Positions 18,403 to 30,404 of a stretch of DNA of 64,000 nucleotides are shown here, piece by piece (position 1 is the stretch's first letter; the number at the start of each line of letters is the position of its first letter). A program made the translations under genes and the position numbers. Below the pieces are notes generated by a model. The model was not told the DNA's origin, made no database searches, and was given only the letters and a program-made list of their open reading frames with translations. Source of the stretch: Sceloporus undulatus (taxonomy: Eukaryota > Chordata > Lepidosauria > Squamata > Phrynosomatidae); NCBI RefSeq assembly GCF_019175285.1, contig NC_056529.1:20573853-20637852 (forward strand), in the 5' to 3' direction.

Positions 18403-20788
18403 TCAGTTCGGTTTTATTTCCTTATGTTCTGATGGAAGTGGTGTTGAGATAAGGAGAGCCCCAGCATCCTCCAAGAAACTGTCTATTCCAGAAACTCTGT
18501 GTTCCAAACATTATATGTCTCTATGCAAAGTGCAGAAAGTACCTGCCATGACAAAGCGCCCCATCATAAACTAAATAAAGGAGCAGGGCCAGCCAGCCAT
18601 CTTTATATGGAGGTCTGGAATAAGCTTCATATGATGCAGGCTTCTCAATTTGGAAAAAGAAAGAGGAAATCTAAGAGACTAGACTGAATTCCTCTTCCTT
18701 GGCAGGACGCAACGTGGATTCCTAAATCCGATAAAGATCCAACATTACTTGAGACCTATCTGCCTGTATCTCGTCTCCGCGTAGATGACAAAATGCTAAC
18801 CTCTGTGTTGGCTTGGAGATTAAATAAAGCATCATTCATACAGATTAAACTGGGCTTCTGCAAGCTTTCTAAACTAAAATAATAACAACCCAGCGGCATC
18901 CATAGATGTGGAGAAGGCCTTTGATAGGCTGGAATGCAGGATAGGAAGAGCACATCAATGCTAGCAAGCCATAGCTCACTTTATATTTTAACATATACTG
19001 TATAAACACCCAGGATAGTCAAGATTGCAAGCTTCAAAAACCAAGTTGTTGCAATGTGATGAAAATTTGTCATGACTTCAAGGGGAAATATTTGAGGTGG
19101 ATTTTGTTTAGTTTTACTGTATTTATACAATTCTGGATTTGTCATGAGAACGCATTGCATGATGGTTTCAAATACAGATGCATACACCAACACTATTTCA
19201 AATCTAGGTTGCTGTACTGATTTCATCTCTGTGCGATTTTGATTTTTGGAGGAGAGTAAGGTGGCAGGGAAGATGAACTTGCCTTGGTTTTGTCCCTTTC
19301 TTCATCCTTATGGGCTGGAAGATTAATTCTCTTCAAGCACAGGGCAGGGCTTTCCATAGCGTTTGCAGTTAGTGACATTATGAAACAGTAATCCTAGCAC
19401 AGCTGTTTTATTCTGTTAACACTGGCCGATTCCCAGGACTTCTGAGAAATGGCAAACTTAATTTGCCAAAATGATAGAAATGGCAACCACATGCCCTGCG
19501 TCTCTTGCCAGATTGCTTGGGCACCTTGCCACCGCAAATGCAATCATAATAGTTTTCACGGGAGATCCGAATTTCAAATGAATCTCTCTTGGCAGCGGAA
19601 GTGTTTTGAGTAAACAGCCCTGATACCGTGTGGTGTCCTCATTTGGAAGGATTTAGCATGCATTTTTCCTCCCTTTTTCTTTTTTCATTTTTGAATGAGC
19701 AGCTGCTGCCTTTGCTGGTCCAGAGGCCTTGGTGATGCTCTGGTGTGTTTGTGCGTCTTGTCAAGTTGTACTCCACCTGCCTCTTTTAATTGCATTCCTG
19801 CGTTTGGGAAGGAGGGATGGGATGGAGGAAACCATTTTGTGTAGCTGGCTTTGCGTCAGCGCCAGTGGTTAGCGATGGGTTGCCATTTCCACTGACAAAC
19901 TAATATTACCTTGCCAATATTTTTTATCCCAGGCATTTTTAAAAAATTAAGATCAGTCTGCCTGTCCTTATATTTGTCTGTGTCTCTCCGCTAATATTTC
20001 TCTCTGCCCCCCACCTCCATTCTCAGACTGTGGGAAATGCAGATGTGAATTGCTCCAGTGGTTTTAATTCGGCTTTTGGATGCGGGAGATTTCCCTTAAT
20101 AAGACCTCTAACCATCCTTGACAGGGAACTCTGGAGGGACAGTGTTGAAAAATACTTGGCTCTAGAACTGGGACTGAGAGCTGGAATGCAATACTGCAGG
20201 AGCTGAATTGTGGAAACTCTGGAGACCAAAGAGCAAAACCTGATTCAGTTCAGCCGAAAGAAGCTTCCAAATCTCATTTTGCACTGACAAAGAGATCCTA
20301 CAAGAGCGCATCACTTCCAGGTGTTACTTTTCCTATGTGAGCATATAGATAAAAAGATTGGTTATGAAGGCTCAGAGTGACTTGAAACCTGAATGTGAGA
20401 CATGAGCTAAGATGCTAAAAGTGAGACACAAGTTAGTCCAGTTTATACACACTTAAGTCCTATAGACTTTGGAGTGCTCAAAAGCAATTACTGTATTACT
20501 CCTGAAGATAGTACTACTACTGGCCCTTGCAGTTTCCCACATAGAAGGTGAGTTGTATATTTATGCAATCTCCACAATCTCCTATAAGCCCTGGTCAGAG
20601 TTTGGGTATTGTGGTATATATGCCAAGGTTGCATGGAAGGTGGGAATTAGAAGAAACCTCTTTAGTTGTTTAATTCTCCTCAAGGCAGAGGGCATCTTGT
20701 TACCGCGGATCAACATCTATAAGGAATTCCTGAGCTCCATGAGATTTCTTGCCTGCAGTGCAAGGCAGAGATAACAAGTGCTCTTTCC
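18403..20788. other. Intron 1 interior, repeat-poor
   Basis: No transposon landmarks. The part at 19440-19700 has a complex composition (for example GGCACCTTGCCACCGCAAAT) that looks like conserved noncoding DNA. This is impression only. Confidence 0.4.
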
Positions 20789-20789
20789 C

Positions 20790-20955
20790 AAGTCCCATTA
20801 TATACAATGCTATAATAAAATGGTGCCCCTTATATAAAATGATAAAATCAAGGTTTGCTTTTTGGAATGTGTGTGTGTTATATAATATACACACACTGTA
20901 TAGGTAATATTTTCAATCCATGGATGCAGAATCTGTGAATGCAGAGGGCCAACGT
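20790..20955. mobile_element. pogo/Tigger-like MITE, partial
   Basis: AAAATGGTGCCCCTTATATA, AATCAAGGTTTGCTTTTTGG and the right end GCAGAGGGCCAACGTA. The left end is missing and a TG/TA run sits inside. Confidence 0.6.
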
Positions 20956-21600
20956 ATAACTGCAAATGTTATTGACTAAGCCCTAAGCCATCCTATTCCC
21001 ACTTACCTGTGACTAAACCACAATGGAACCAAAATCCTCAATAGACTGGGGGAAACATTGAATTACAGTGCTCAGTTTAAAAAGTTAGTGGGTGGAAACT
21101 GACTGCCGCTCCTAGCAAAGAAGCATTGGAGTGATGTAGAAAACCCATCTTGGTGTCACTGTCTGTACACACCTTCTGCTTGTTTGTAGGTGATTCCACC
21201 AAAGTCATGAGTACCCAGACTCAAGATATAAGACCTTCTGAGTTTCTGCTCACAGTGAGAGTGATAAAGGGGTCCAGTTTTACTTCCTCTTCCATTGCAT
21301 CCTTATTAATGGAATGGGGAATTTAGACATTAGCATTTAATGAGTGTGAACATTATGCCGAGAAGGTTCTAGAAGCTACGAGAAGGTTGTCCGAGGCTGT
21401 GCTGTGATAAATGACCATTTAAAATCTTTTTATTACAAAAGGGTGTAATAACAGCAATTGATAGATATTTTTGAAAAGGCTCATGGATATGGTTTGAATG
21501 CACTCTTTACCTATATGACATTTGTCAAACAATACACCAGCTGGCCTCTCAAGAATTTTGACATGTGGTGACGCTAACTTTGGTTTATGATGTTTTGTAG
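20956..21600. other. End of intron 1
   Basis: Unique-looking sequence leading to the exon 2 acceptor at 21600. No repeat recognised. Confidence 0.45.
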
Positions 21601-21729
21601 AATCAGATCTGCATGAATTAACGGATCTCCTTGGGTCAAACACTGCGGCCTGTTTCTGAATGATGACAGAACAGGATTTAGCGGATGTGGTTCAGATTGC
21701 TGTGGAGGACTTGAACCCAGATCATCCAG
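21601..21729 (+). CDS. BANP: BANP exon 2, start codon (residues 1-23)
   Basis: The acceptor is TTTTGTAG|AATCAG after a T-rich tract and the donor is CCAG|GTATGT. The first 59 bases are 5'UTR. Translation starts at ATG 21660, followed at once by a second ATG, giving MMTEQDLADVVQIAVEDLNP and then DHP plus one base. This matches the conserved BANP N-terminus, in which a tandem Met-Met is also present. A TGA directly before the start codon (21657-21659) fixes the start in this frame. A two-codon upstream reading frame (ATG AAT TAA, 21613-21621) lies in the leader. The exon ends in phase 1. Confidence 0.93.
21613..21621 (+). other. Minimal upstream ORF in the BANP leader
   Basis: ATG AAT TAA lies 38 bases upstream of the main start, within exon 2. 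Such a short frame normally permits reinitiation and may only dampen translation. The start context is weak (C at -3, A at +4). Confidence 0.5.
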
Positions 21730-21889
21730 GTATGTTGCTGGAGGGACACACAGTGGGAAGGGTGATTCAAAGAGGAATAAATGCAACAGCACCCTTGTGT
21801 TGCTGGTGGTTATGTGTGCGTGTATTTCATTATGTGCATTGTTACAAATGCAGGAGGGTGCACTAATCACAGGAATGTCGTTTCCCCTT

Positions 21890-22205
21890 GGAGTGTGCTA
21901 CAGTGGTTTGAGTGTTGGACTATGACTCTGGAGATCAGGGTTCGATTCCTGGCTCAGCCATGAAAGCCACTGGATGACCTTGGGCAAGTCACATATTCTC
22001 AGCCTCAAAGGATGGCAATGGCAAACCTCCTCTGAACACATCTTGCCAAGAAAAACCCATGATGGGGTTTCCTTAGGGTTGCCATAAGTTGGAAATGACT
22101 TGAAGGCGCACAACAAGCTCCCAGAATCCCCCACCCAGCATGGTCAATAGCCATGGACACTGTAGGATTCTGGACTTTATAGTCCAAAGTATAACTTTCC
22201 CAAAC
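21890..22205 (+). repeat. Sauria-type SINE and a hAT-MITE piece in intron 2
   Basis: Head GTGCTACAGTGGTTTGAGTG, a perfect pol III B box GGTTCGATTCC at 21939-21949, and tail ACTTGAAGGCGCACAACAAG at 22113. A short piece of a hAT-like MITE (CTCCCAGAATCCCCCACCCA) follows to 22205. Confidence 0.88.
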
Positions 22206-22815
22206 TCTTTCTCCAGTTACTGTGCGTATCTCCTGCATTATATGCTTTACTGTGTTCATGGCCTTCCTTCAAGAATTTGCATTGATACTGAAATGTGGTT
22301 CCTTCCTGCAGTTTATGTGGGAGTGAAATGGAGAGATGATATTTATGAATCTGGAAAATTCATTATTTATTTTGAAAGTAATACATTGAAGTTAGTTGTA
22401 TTTCTATATCTTGTTAAGCGGGAGGAAAATCTCAATATCTAAAGAATGCCAAGGAGAGGAAAGCTGGAAATCAAAAATGTTTTGATTGTAAGGTTAGTGT
22501 AACTCCTCTGTGTGTATATGTTTATATGTGTATGTTTATTTACTTTAACCCTCTTATAGTATTGTGATCATATTTCATTATGTGTGTTTATTGTTTGATA
22601 TGCTTAATTCAGAATATGGGTTTGAAAATGTTTAATAAAAAGACTGAGGGGAAAGCAGCTCTGGTTAAGAAAACAAACCTGGACTTTCCTCTGCAGGAAA
22701 AGCTAGAATGCTTCCTTTTCAGGTGCTGTTCATGTTGTTGCTTTCGGATTAGCTCTTGTGCCTTGATGCCGTTTATTGAAATTCTGAGAATTGCTCTCTC
22801 TGTTTTGTTTCACAG
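22206..22815. other. Remainder of intron 2
   Basis: AT-rich, ending in a T-rich tract before the exon 3 acceptor. No repeat recognised. Confidence 0.5.
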
Positions 22816-22910
22816 TTGTGTTGGAAAACCACGAAGTGACAGATGAAGATGTAGACCCACCTTTAAAACGGCAGCGGATAGAAATTAATTGCCAAGATCC
22901 CTCCATTAAG
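22816..22910 (+). CDS. BANP: BANP exon 3 (residues 24-55)
   Basis: The acceptor is TTTGTTTCACAG|TTGTG and the donor is AAG|GTTGTG, a weak donor with T at +3. The 95 bases complete a split valine codon and read VVLENHEVTDEDVD, then PPLKRQRIEINCQDPSIK. That is the conserved acidic stretch followed by the basic KRQR patch, which is likely part of a nuclear localisation signal. The exon ends in phase 0, so the next exon could in principle join alternatives without splitting a codon. It is very close in sequence to mammalian BANP. Confidence 0.93.
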
Positions 22911-23300
22911 GTTGTGTCTATGTTTCTTTGTTTTTGTGGTTGTTCACAAAACACAGCTAGTGCTTCTAACTTTCGCTCAGCTTACTTTCTCTATATTAGT
23001 TTTAATCTCAGTCCGCCAGAGGGCACACTAGAGACTTTAAAAAAGAAATTAAGCGATAATCGAAACAGGATATTATTTTTACTATAAGTAGGAAAAAGGC
23101 TCTTTCCCCCCACAATGCTTCTCTTCAGTGATTTCTTTAAGGCTACTGCTTTGAATGCAGTAATTGCAGAAAAGAGGTATATAAGTACATTTGCTTTGCT
23201 TCAGATGCAAACCAACTTTCTATCTTACTGTTGCATTTTGTTTCCGAAAGCACCCAATATGCTCTTAAAATAGCTTCATTTAAAAAATACCGTGTTGGGC

Positions 23301-23340
<40 letters not shown>

Positions 23341-23345
23341 TTTTT
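23301..23345. repeat. (CTTT)n microsatellite in intron 3
   Basis: About eleven CTTT units, roughly 260 bp upstream of the exon 4 acceptor. Confidence 0.95.
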
Positions 23346-23601
23346 GATGGAAGCTAGAATAATTGATAAATTCAATTTGGGGAGAGGCCCAGGATAACAA
23401 ATTAAAAAAAAATTAGAATGAAACTTACAGGTAATCCACCTATAAGTTATCCCATCTGTTTTGCAAATGTTTGCATTTATTGTCTGGGTGGCCTGACGTT
23501 GCCTGGAATGCTTGTAGTATTTAGCATTTGATGCATTAAGTGTTGTTTGGTTTGTAGGTTCTTAACTCTTGTTTACGTATTTGGTTGCTTCTCCTCCGTA
23601 G

Positions 23602-23801
23602 TCGTTTCTGTATTCCATCAATCAAACAATATGCCTGCGATTGGACAGCATTGAAGCCAAACTCCTTGCCCTGGATGCCACCTGCAAATCTCTGGAAGAG
23701 AAACTGGATCTTGTCATGAACAAGCAGCATAGTCCCATTCAAGTCCCCATGGTTGCGGGCTCCCCACTTGGCGCTACCCAAACATGCAACAAAGTGAGAT
23801 G
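23602..23801 (+). CDS. BANP: BANP exon 4, coiled-coil region (residues 56-121)
   Basis: The acceptor is TCCTCCGTAG|TCG and the donor is GATG|GTAAGA, a strong site. The 200 bases read SFLYSINQTICLRLDSIEAK, then a helical stretch with heptad leucines (LLALDATCKSLEEKLDLV, about residues 76-93). The tail HSPIQVPMVAGSPLGATQTC is almost invariant in vertebrates. The helical part is predicted to be a coiled coil for self-association; that role is from family knowledge. The exon ends with two bases of a cysteine codon completed by exon 5. Confidence 0.95.
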
Positions 23802-25970
23802 GTAAGACCAGATTGCAACTGAAGATGGCATATGCTGCCTCCAAGGCATTTGTCTGGCGCTGGCAAATTGGGGAACCTTTCTGGCTAACTGTCAGTTTAG
23901 AATGAGACATAGATTCTTCTTGATGGCATTTGTTTTGCTAGTTTAGCAAACATGCTTCCGAAGAGTCAGGATTTAGCACAGTGTAATCAGAGCATGCAAG
24001 ATACAGTACACATAAAACAAGTGAAATCTAGAAAGGTGTTGCTGGTTCTCACACATAGTTTGATGGTACAAAATGTGTTACAGTAGTTGCTGAACAGGCT
24101 TCTCTTTGCTTTCTTTGGAGGGTTATCTGTATGACTAGAAAGCTTCTCTTCTCCTCTCTTGCCTTTTTTCTGATGGAATAATTACTCTGGCTTTACCTTG
24201 TGTGCTTTATTCTCAGTTACACAGTCCTCCATTGGAACAGCTCCTTTTCACCATTCCATATCCACAGTCTTAATGATATTTGTGCGTGTGTTAGACATTT
24301 ATTGGCAAGCTCTCTGCAAGTTTACCGAATATTTTTTCTGGTATGTGCTGCTAGAAAGTGATTTCAGTATTGCAGGTGCCCTGGATACATACAGAAAGAA
24401 GCTGTTCTCTTTTGACTCCGTCATGACAGCCTTGCACATCCGTAGCACAGAACATCTTTTGTTGACATAAATCCCTCTCGTATCTGATTTGGCATCCGTG
24501 TTTAGCCTTAATCCTCTCCTGGATGGCTTCTTCCTTGGTTTCTTTCCAAAACTGCTCCTCTCTCATGCCCAGTTTTAAAACATTTTGGGGGGGATGATAG
24601 TCAGGGATGTCAGTTTACTTCATGAGTGTACAGTTAAAATCTTTGCTTCTTTTTTTAAATGCATATATTCTGACCTTATTACTGGATTTATAAAGTACTG
24701 ATTGTCTCAGGTGTATCAATCTAAGATCCCAATCCCTGGCTAATTTATGAATGTGGTATTAGCAATCTTTTATCTACCTTTGGAGATTGTGAAGGGATTT
24801 TGCTTCTCGCAGGACTACATATTCTAGAGTTTGGGGTTGCTTCATTACTACTTGAGGATAAGCCGTAAAATGTAAAAATGTTCTCCTTCCTAGCTTGGGT
24901 GGGAAGCAGAATTTAGGTCAGCCATCATATCCATGATGCACTTGTAAGAGACAGTTATTTATATGATATCCGTTTCCAGTGAAGTGTGTAATCTTCAGCC
25001 TTTCCTCCTTGCGTTGGTCCCTTTTGCTGAAAATAAACTTTAAAGAAGATTTCTGCAGCCAGATAACTTGGTTAGAAACCCAGGAAAGCATGTCCAGCGA
25101 TTGTCATCCGTCACCTCTTTTTATTGCCTAGAATCTAACTCCTCTTTGATAGTTTTCACATGCGTCCCTTGGTAGTTTTTTAACTTGGGAAGTCTTTGAG
25201 AGGCATTCCAAGGCAGTTTAGCAGTTTCTCTCTCACCTGGGGAAGTACTTTTGTTGAAAACAATTTCCCCCCAGGCGGATCGAAGATGACGTCTACGTTA
25301 TATACGGTGGTGATGAACAGTTCTGCTCTGTCATTAAATGCCAGCAAAATGAGCCTTTTTGTTTTATGGGTTCCCATAAATATCAGCTTCCATACGAGAA
25401 AGCAGAAATGCTGTAGGTAGAAAAGAGCAGGGGAAGGTTGTTATCGCTTGACTTATATTTAAGAGCCTTTCATTAGATTTGTGTGCTTTCCTAAATTACT
25501 TTGCCCTTTGGGTTTAAAGCAAAACTGGTTTGGGATTCCCCCTCCTGGGAGGCATTTCTCTTCTATGTATCAGTCATATTTCTTTTGTAGCCTCTATTTA
25601 TGAAATACAAGTAAGAGGCGTCTTATGCCACTCGCTGCTTCCAGTCCCAAACTAGCCTCAGGAGTTTGAAAGCAAATAAAGAATGGTTATACTGTGTTCA
25701 GTGCTCTGCTTTTCTGGAATCATTACATTTTCTCTCGTGTTGAGTTCATCATAGAGGTGTTTGAAGACTCTGTTTCTCTGGTGAAAATGATAACTGCAGC
25801 CCAGTGACTTGGTGCATTGGGAGGAGATGATATAGGAATCACTTTCTGATAGAGTAATTGGACTTTTGATAGAGCTTAGGACCGCTGTTGTCTGCAGTTC
25901 ATCCATGATGCCACACAGGAATGTAAAAGTACAATGAATAATGGCCAGAATACTTGTAATGTATCAATTA
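23802..25970. other. Intron 4 start, no recognised repeat
   Basis: A 2.2-kb stretch with no transposon landmarks read and no exon-like sequence. Confidence 0.45.
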
Positions 25971-25972
25971 TA

Positions 25973-26200
25973 CAGTGCACCCATGTCATACATGGCTTTC
26001 AGCATATGCTGAAAGCTGTGCAGGAGTGCAAGGGGCAGCGCGTCCCATTCGGATGAATGTGGTGTGCAGCCGTGGTGCACACGCGCCACTGCATGCATAA
26101 ACCCCATGCACTTGAATGAGGCTTGAGCATGTGCGGTATTTGGCTTATGTGGGGGGGGGGGGCCCGGAACGGATCCCCTGTGTAAGCCAAGAGTGGACTG
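25973..26200. mobile_element. pogo-like MITE (CAGTGCACCC family)
   Basis: Ends CAGTGCACCCATGTCATACA and GTAAGCCAAGAGTGGACTG, flanked by TA. It is the same family as 34809-35033, in opposite orientation. A 12-base G run lies inside. Confidence 0.75.
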
Positions 26201-26208
26201 TACTAGTG

Positions 26209-26575
26209 GTCCTCAAACTTTTTATCCTTGGGAATCCCCCTTTTATATCTATATGCAGATGTTGCCCCCCCTTGACTTAGTATATGAATAAAAATATTTT
26301 GCTTTCTTAGTGTGTATATTTTAATTCACACATTTCAAGTACTGTATATTCATATTTCAGCATTTTATAAGGAAATAACCTTGATCAAATTAGAACAGTT
26401 TTATTGAAGTAAATTCAGTATTTAACTCAATGCCTGTGTAAGTTTTACACATTAAAAAGTTTGGGAGAATGAGGAGGAGGAGGAATGAGGGCCTCTAAAT
26501 CTCCTGCTCCCCTTGAGCAACTCTTTCGCGTCACTCCTAGCGGTCCTGCTCCATCAGTTGAGAACCACTGCCTTA
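26209..26575. mobile_element. hAT-like element (AGTGGTCCTCAAAC ends)
   Basis: Inverted ends AGTGGTCCTCAAACTTTTTA and CAGTTGAGAACCACTG bound about 365 bp. The ends fit the hAT/Charlie pattern CAGTGGTTCTCAA. Confidence 0.7.
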
Positions 26576-26634
26576 AACCATTTGCCCTCCTGTTCTAGGA
26601 GTTCCAGTTCTCCTTGTCTAATCCCTAAACAGTA

Positions 26635-27007
26635 GGCTCTTCCCACCTGCGGATCTGAGCATCCGCAGACAGCAAGCCCTGCTGTTTTCAATGCCGGCAC
26701 ATGTGTGCCATTGAGGACTTGAAGTCCCATGTTTGTTCTTATCCGTGGGAGGGGAATCTGGAATGCATTCCCCCATGGATACGGAGGGCCGATTAACAGT
26801 GGGCCCTTGTTATCCATTGGGGTTTGGTTCCAAGATCCCCCGTGGATAACAAAATCTGTGGATGTTCAAGGCCCATTAAATATAATGACGTAGCAAAATG
26901 GTGTCTCTTATAAAAAATATTTGAAATGTATACTTTTTTTGAACATTTTCAAACCATGGATGCTTGAATCCATGTATAAAAAATCCGTGTATAAGAAGGG
27001 CCGACTG
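26635..27007. mobile_element. Two adjacent pogo/Tigger-like MITEs
   Basis: A right-end piece closes with CCATGGATACGGAGGGCCGA near 26792. A complete copy starts CAGTGGGCCCTTGTTATCCA at 26797 and ends GTATAAGAAGGGCCGACTG at 27007 before TA. A second copy of its right end recurs at 32960-33008. Confidence 0.75.
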
Positions 27008-27459
27008 TACTTGGCAATTCTCTCACAATGTCAGAATTCTCAGTCCAGAGAACATAGTTATAGCTTTTCAAAGTACGTAGAAAGTGAGAGATGTTTAAAA
27101 ACTCACATCCCCATGTATGTGTTTGTCACCCATTCCCCCTCTCATGCATTCCCCTTTAAAAAAACAGCGCCATAAGGTCCCTAAAAAAACAGCGCCATAA
27201 GGTCCCATAAGTAAGTTGTAGTAGTGATTAAAAATAGATAGGAAACAAATATGTAGTTTTTACCCTTATCTACAAAGCCAGGCTTATCTTTCTCTAAGAC
27301 GGTGTGGACGTTTACATCTGCTCCTATTTATTTTTGTTGCTAAATTAATATAATAGAAGGGGTGCTGTTTTCACATTTGTGTTTTACCATGGAGCCTTAC
27401 ATCAGATAAGAACTGTATACCTTTTCTTTGGAGAGAATTGTTTATAAATGCGAAATGTG

Positions 27460-27575
27460 GCAGCAGCAACAAGAAAGGGTTTTGCGACATCTTAGAGATG
27501 AACACATTACTTGTGCCCTAAGCTTTTTTTAGGCACAAGCCTGCTTCCTCAGATGAAGCATGTGTTCCTTCTACT
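27460..27575 (-). mobile_element. Penelope-like element fragment
   Basis: On the minus strand, TCATCTGAGGAAGCAGGCTT and CTAAGATGTCGC resemble the ends of the hammerhead-bearing repeats. Confidence 0.45.
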
Positions 27576-28340
27576 TTAAATATATTTTTTAAGATTGACA
27601 CTTCAATCCAAAGAGCTGCGCAGCTAGGTCCATATGGCTAACCAGCTGGCATTTCATAAACTTGACCAAGTTGCACCAGGCTTTGAACATTCACATAGAT
27701 ATCTTTCACACTCACATGCTGGATTCAGATCTTCTACAGACGCGTCTCACTGTTTCCCTGGCCATCATCTGTTGTTGTTAATCTGAAGAACAAGGAAAGT
27801 TCATCACTTTCCTGGTGAGGTTAGAAAGGCGAGACGCTTGTATCCACAACCTTTTAAGGCCTGCCAGTGCATTTCTCAGTTCGAACGTTAAAATGTGTAG
27901 CTCTTGACTCGGCGGATTGCTAGGCTCTCCTTGATGATCTTGTGTTCTGCCATAATAAACACCAGCTCAGATTTATATTCAGTACAGTACTTGACATGTA
28001 GCTCCTGGTTGCGGTAAGTTCGCTGTCCTTTTCAAGCCAAAGGTTACCAACCTCAGGAGGTGAAGGAGCTTTTCAACTTTCAGAGGAACACATTGTAAGA
28101 TGAAAACTTGTTTGTTAAGATTGTTTGGTGAAAGGCTTTCTCATTTGTTCTCCATTGGGCTTGCTTACTTGGAAGCAAGTCTCAACGTTTTCTATAGGGC
28201 TTACTTTTTAGAAAGTATGTTTAGATCCGTATGCCTTAGATTCTGAGAATAACATGGCAGCCACTGAGACTCTTTGCGTTTCACTAGCAAATTGCAACTT
28301 TGCTGAGGTGTTCTGGAGTTAGTTTTATGTGGGGTTTTTG
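27576..28340. other. Intron 4 interior, no recognised feature
   Basis: No repeat or exon landmark read. Confidence 0.4.
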
Positions 28341-28341
28341 G

Positions 28342-28500
28342 GCTGTGTGGACATGTTCTAGAAGAGTTTATTCCTGAGTTTTTGCCAGCAGCTTTTTGCC
28401 AGAAGCAGATGCCAGCCACAGATGCTGGCAAAACATCAAGAATAAACTCTTCTAGGACATGGCCAGATAGCCCGAAAAACCCACAAAAAACTATGGATGC
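28342..28500. mobile_element. Inverted pair of Penelope-like fragments (family A)
   Basis: A minus-strand piece (GTTCTAGAAGAGTTTATTCC) meets a plus-strand piece with AGATGCCAGCCACAGATGCT, GGCAAAACATCAAG and AATAAACTCTTCTAGGACAT. Stem II of the hammerhead-like core (GCCAGC with GCTGGC) is intact in the plus copy. Confidence 0.65.
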
Positions 28501-30400
28501 TGGCCTCCAACTTCACATTGTTCTGGAATTCATTGGAGCCTCTAATGCATTTCTTTCATCTACCAAAACATTTTTTAGAAACAGACCCCCAAGGAGACCC
28601 TGTCCCATGTTCCCATTAAAGATTGCCTGGGAAAATGGGATGAAGAGAAGAGACTCCCCTGAAGATCTTAGCACCAGAGCAGGCTCTTATAGGAGGATAC
28701 TGTTCATTAGGTATCCTAGACTCAATCCTTATAGGGCTTCATAACCTGTACTTGTTCTCAGTGTAGTAAGTTTAGCCTCTGCCATGAGGCAGATGGGCTT
28801 TGGAGTCTTTAGCATTAACAGCTGTCCAAAGGCATGAAAGGATTAATTTGTATTACTGACTTGGTTAGATGCCTTTTTGCACTGACTTGGCAGTTGTGGC
28901 TGGGAAGAAATACGCAGGTGGGGAATGGACTGGGGGAGTGAATTTTCTCTTGAATTAACCCGTTCTCATAGCTGTGAGTGGGGGGAGGTGGGTCACAGTT
29001 GCACATTTTGATTTGCTTTATTTGCTTCTGCACTAGCTAACTCTTGACAATTTATCTTCATTTGAGGTGCAGCCCAGACCTGGCCGCCTTATAGCCAGAC
29101 ATAAGGAATTGGATCACAAACCAGTGATAGTACAGATAGAATTATTTGTTTAGGGGTCCAGCTCTACCTTTGGCTGTGAGGGGATGCTGGATCTGGAATA
29201 CTTCTCTGGTTTATACCATCTGCTGCATCATTTACCACCAGTAAGGCTTATCTTATAGCAGTGATGTGTGTCGGTATTTGGTGCTGACGTCTTGGGGTGC
29301 CCTGGAATTGCAGCCTCTTCCAGAATTGAATACCCACTTACTTCAGGTTCTGGGCTTTGCTACTTTCACTCAGTTCTTCCCTCCATTCTCCTTTAAAGTC
29401 GGTCACTGAGTTGCATAACAGAGGGGCTGTAATATGAGTCTGCTGGTTGTAACTGTAAGAGACCTTGGTGTGTGTGTGTGTTTTGTAGATGTAGCTGAGT
29501 GATGTGAAGTGCGACTTGTTTTTAAGATCTACCAGGTTGGGGTGTGTGATGTTGTGATGCTAATGGGATACAGCCTGTATTACATCTCTGTTAGGTCAGC
29601 TGGAATGCTTTTTGGCTCTGGATCCTGCTACACACACACACCCCTCTGCAACTCTGGTTATAGAAGTTCAGTCTTTTGTGATGCACACTATAGGAAGAGA
29701 AACTTGAGAAAGGGTTTCCAAAAAAAGACCCAGAGAAGGGAGTTATTGTAGCCTTGTAATTCAGTAACATGGGATGTGTGAAAAAGACCTACTGTGGTTA
29801 CATATATTGCCCTTTGGAAAGCTATGTGCAAATCCGAACAGAAATATAGACTCAATAAATGGAATTAATGAAAACTTTAAGGGGAAAGTAATGAAGTTAT
29901 ACATATATACATTTGTCACTGGCACCAATATGTTAGCAGGCCTACCTTCTGGCTGTCAGCAGCAAAGCTGGGTGGGTGACCCCCTCCCAATTCCTTTTCT
30001 TTATATTTGAATTGCAAAGATGTTCACTGATCGCAATAAACCATCGCACAGCGTTGGCCAAGTGCTTTTGAAAAGGAAAATGGTTTTGTCAGTTTTAATC
30101 GCAAAAACTTCGATGGCTTCATCTCTGGGGTATGCGGTAATCCTCTGTTTCCTACACTTAGGGTAGCAGATGTGATAATTCACCCGATAATATACTTTCC
30201 ACTCAAATGTTTGGTTTACATCTGAATTCTTTCTCCTTCCTATCCCTCCTCCCAAGTCTAAAGCATGCAGATGGGGGCTTTCTGTGTCATATATGGTAGG
30301 AACTTTATTCCACCCTTGTTATCTTGGTATATTTGGAACATTATTTGTCTGTCTGTGGGGTTAACACAACTCCAAATGTGCAACCTGACATCTGGAGCCC
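28501..30400. other. Intron 4 interior, mostly unassigned
   Basis: A possible LINE piece lies at 28610-28745 (GGAGGATACTGTTCATTAGG). The rest shows no landmark. Confidence 0.35.
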
Positions 30401-30404
30401 TTTT

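Noticed and set aside
21897-21970. Possible tRNA gene suggested by the perfect B box
   Set aside because: The flanks continue into the SINE body and tail. No acceptor stem or anticodon arm folds, so it is a SINE head.
26211-26575. SPIN-type hAT element
   Set aside because: The ends resemble the general hAT pattern, but the following bases do not match the SPIN terminus as I remember it, so only a hAT-like call was made.
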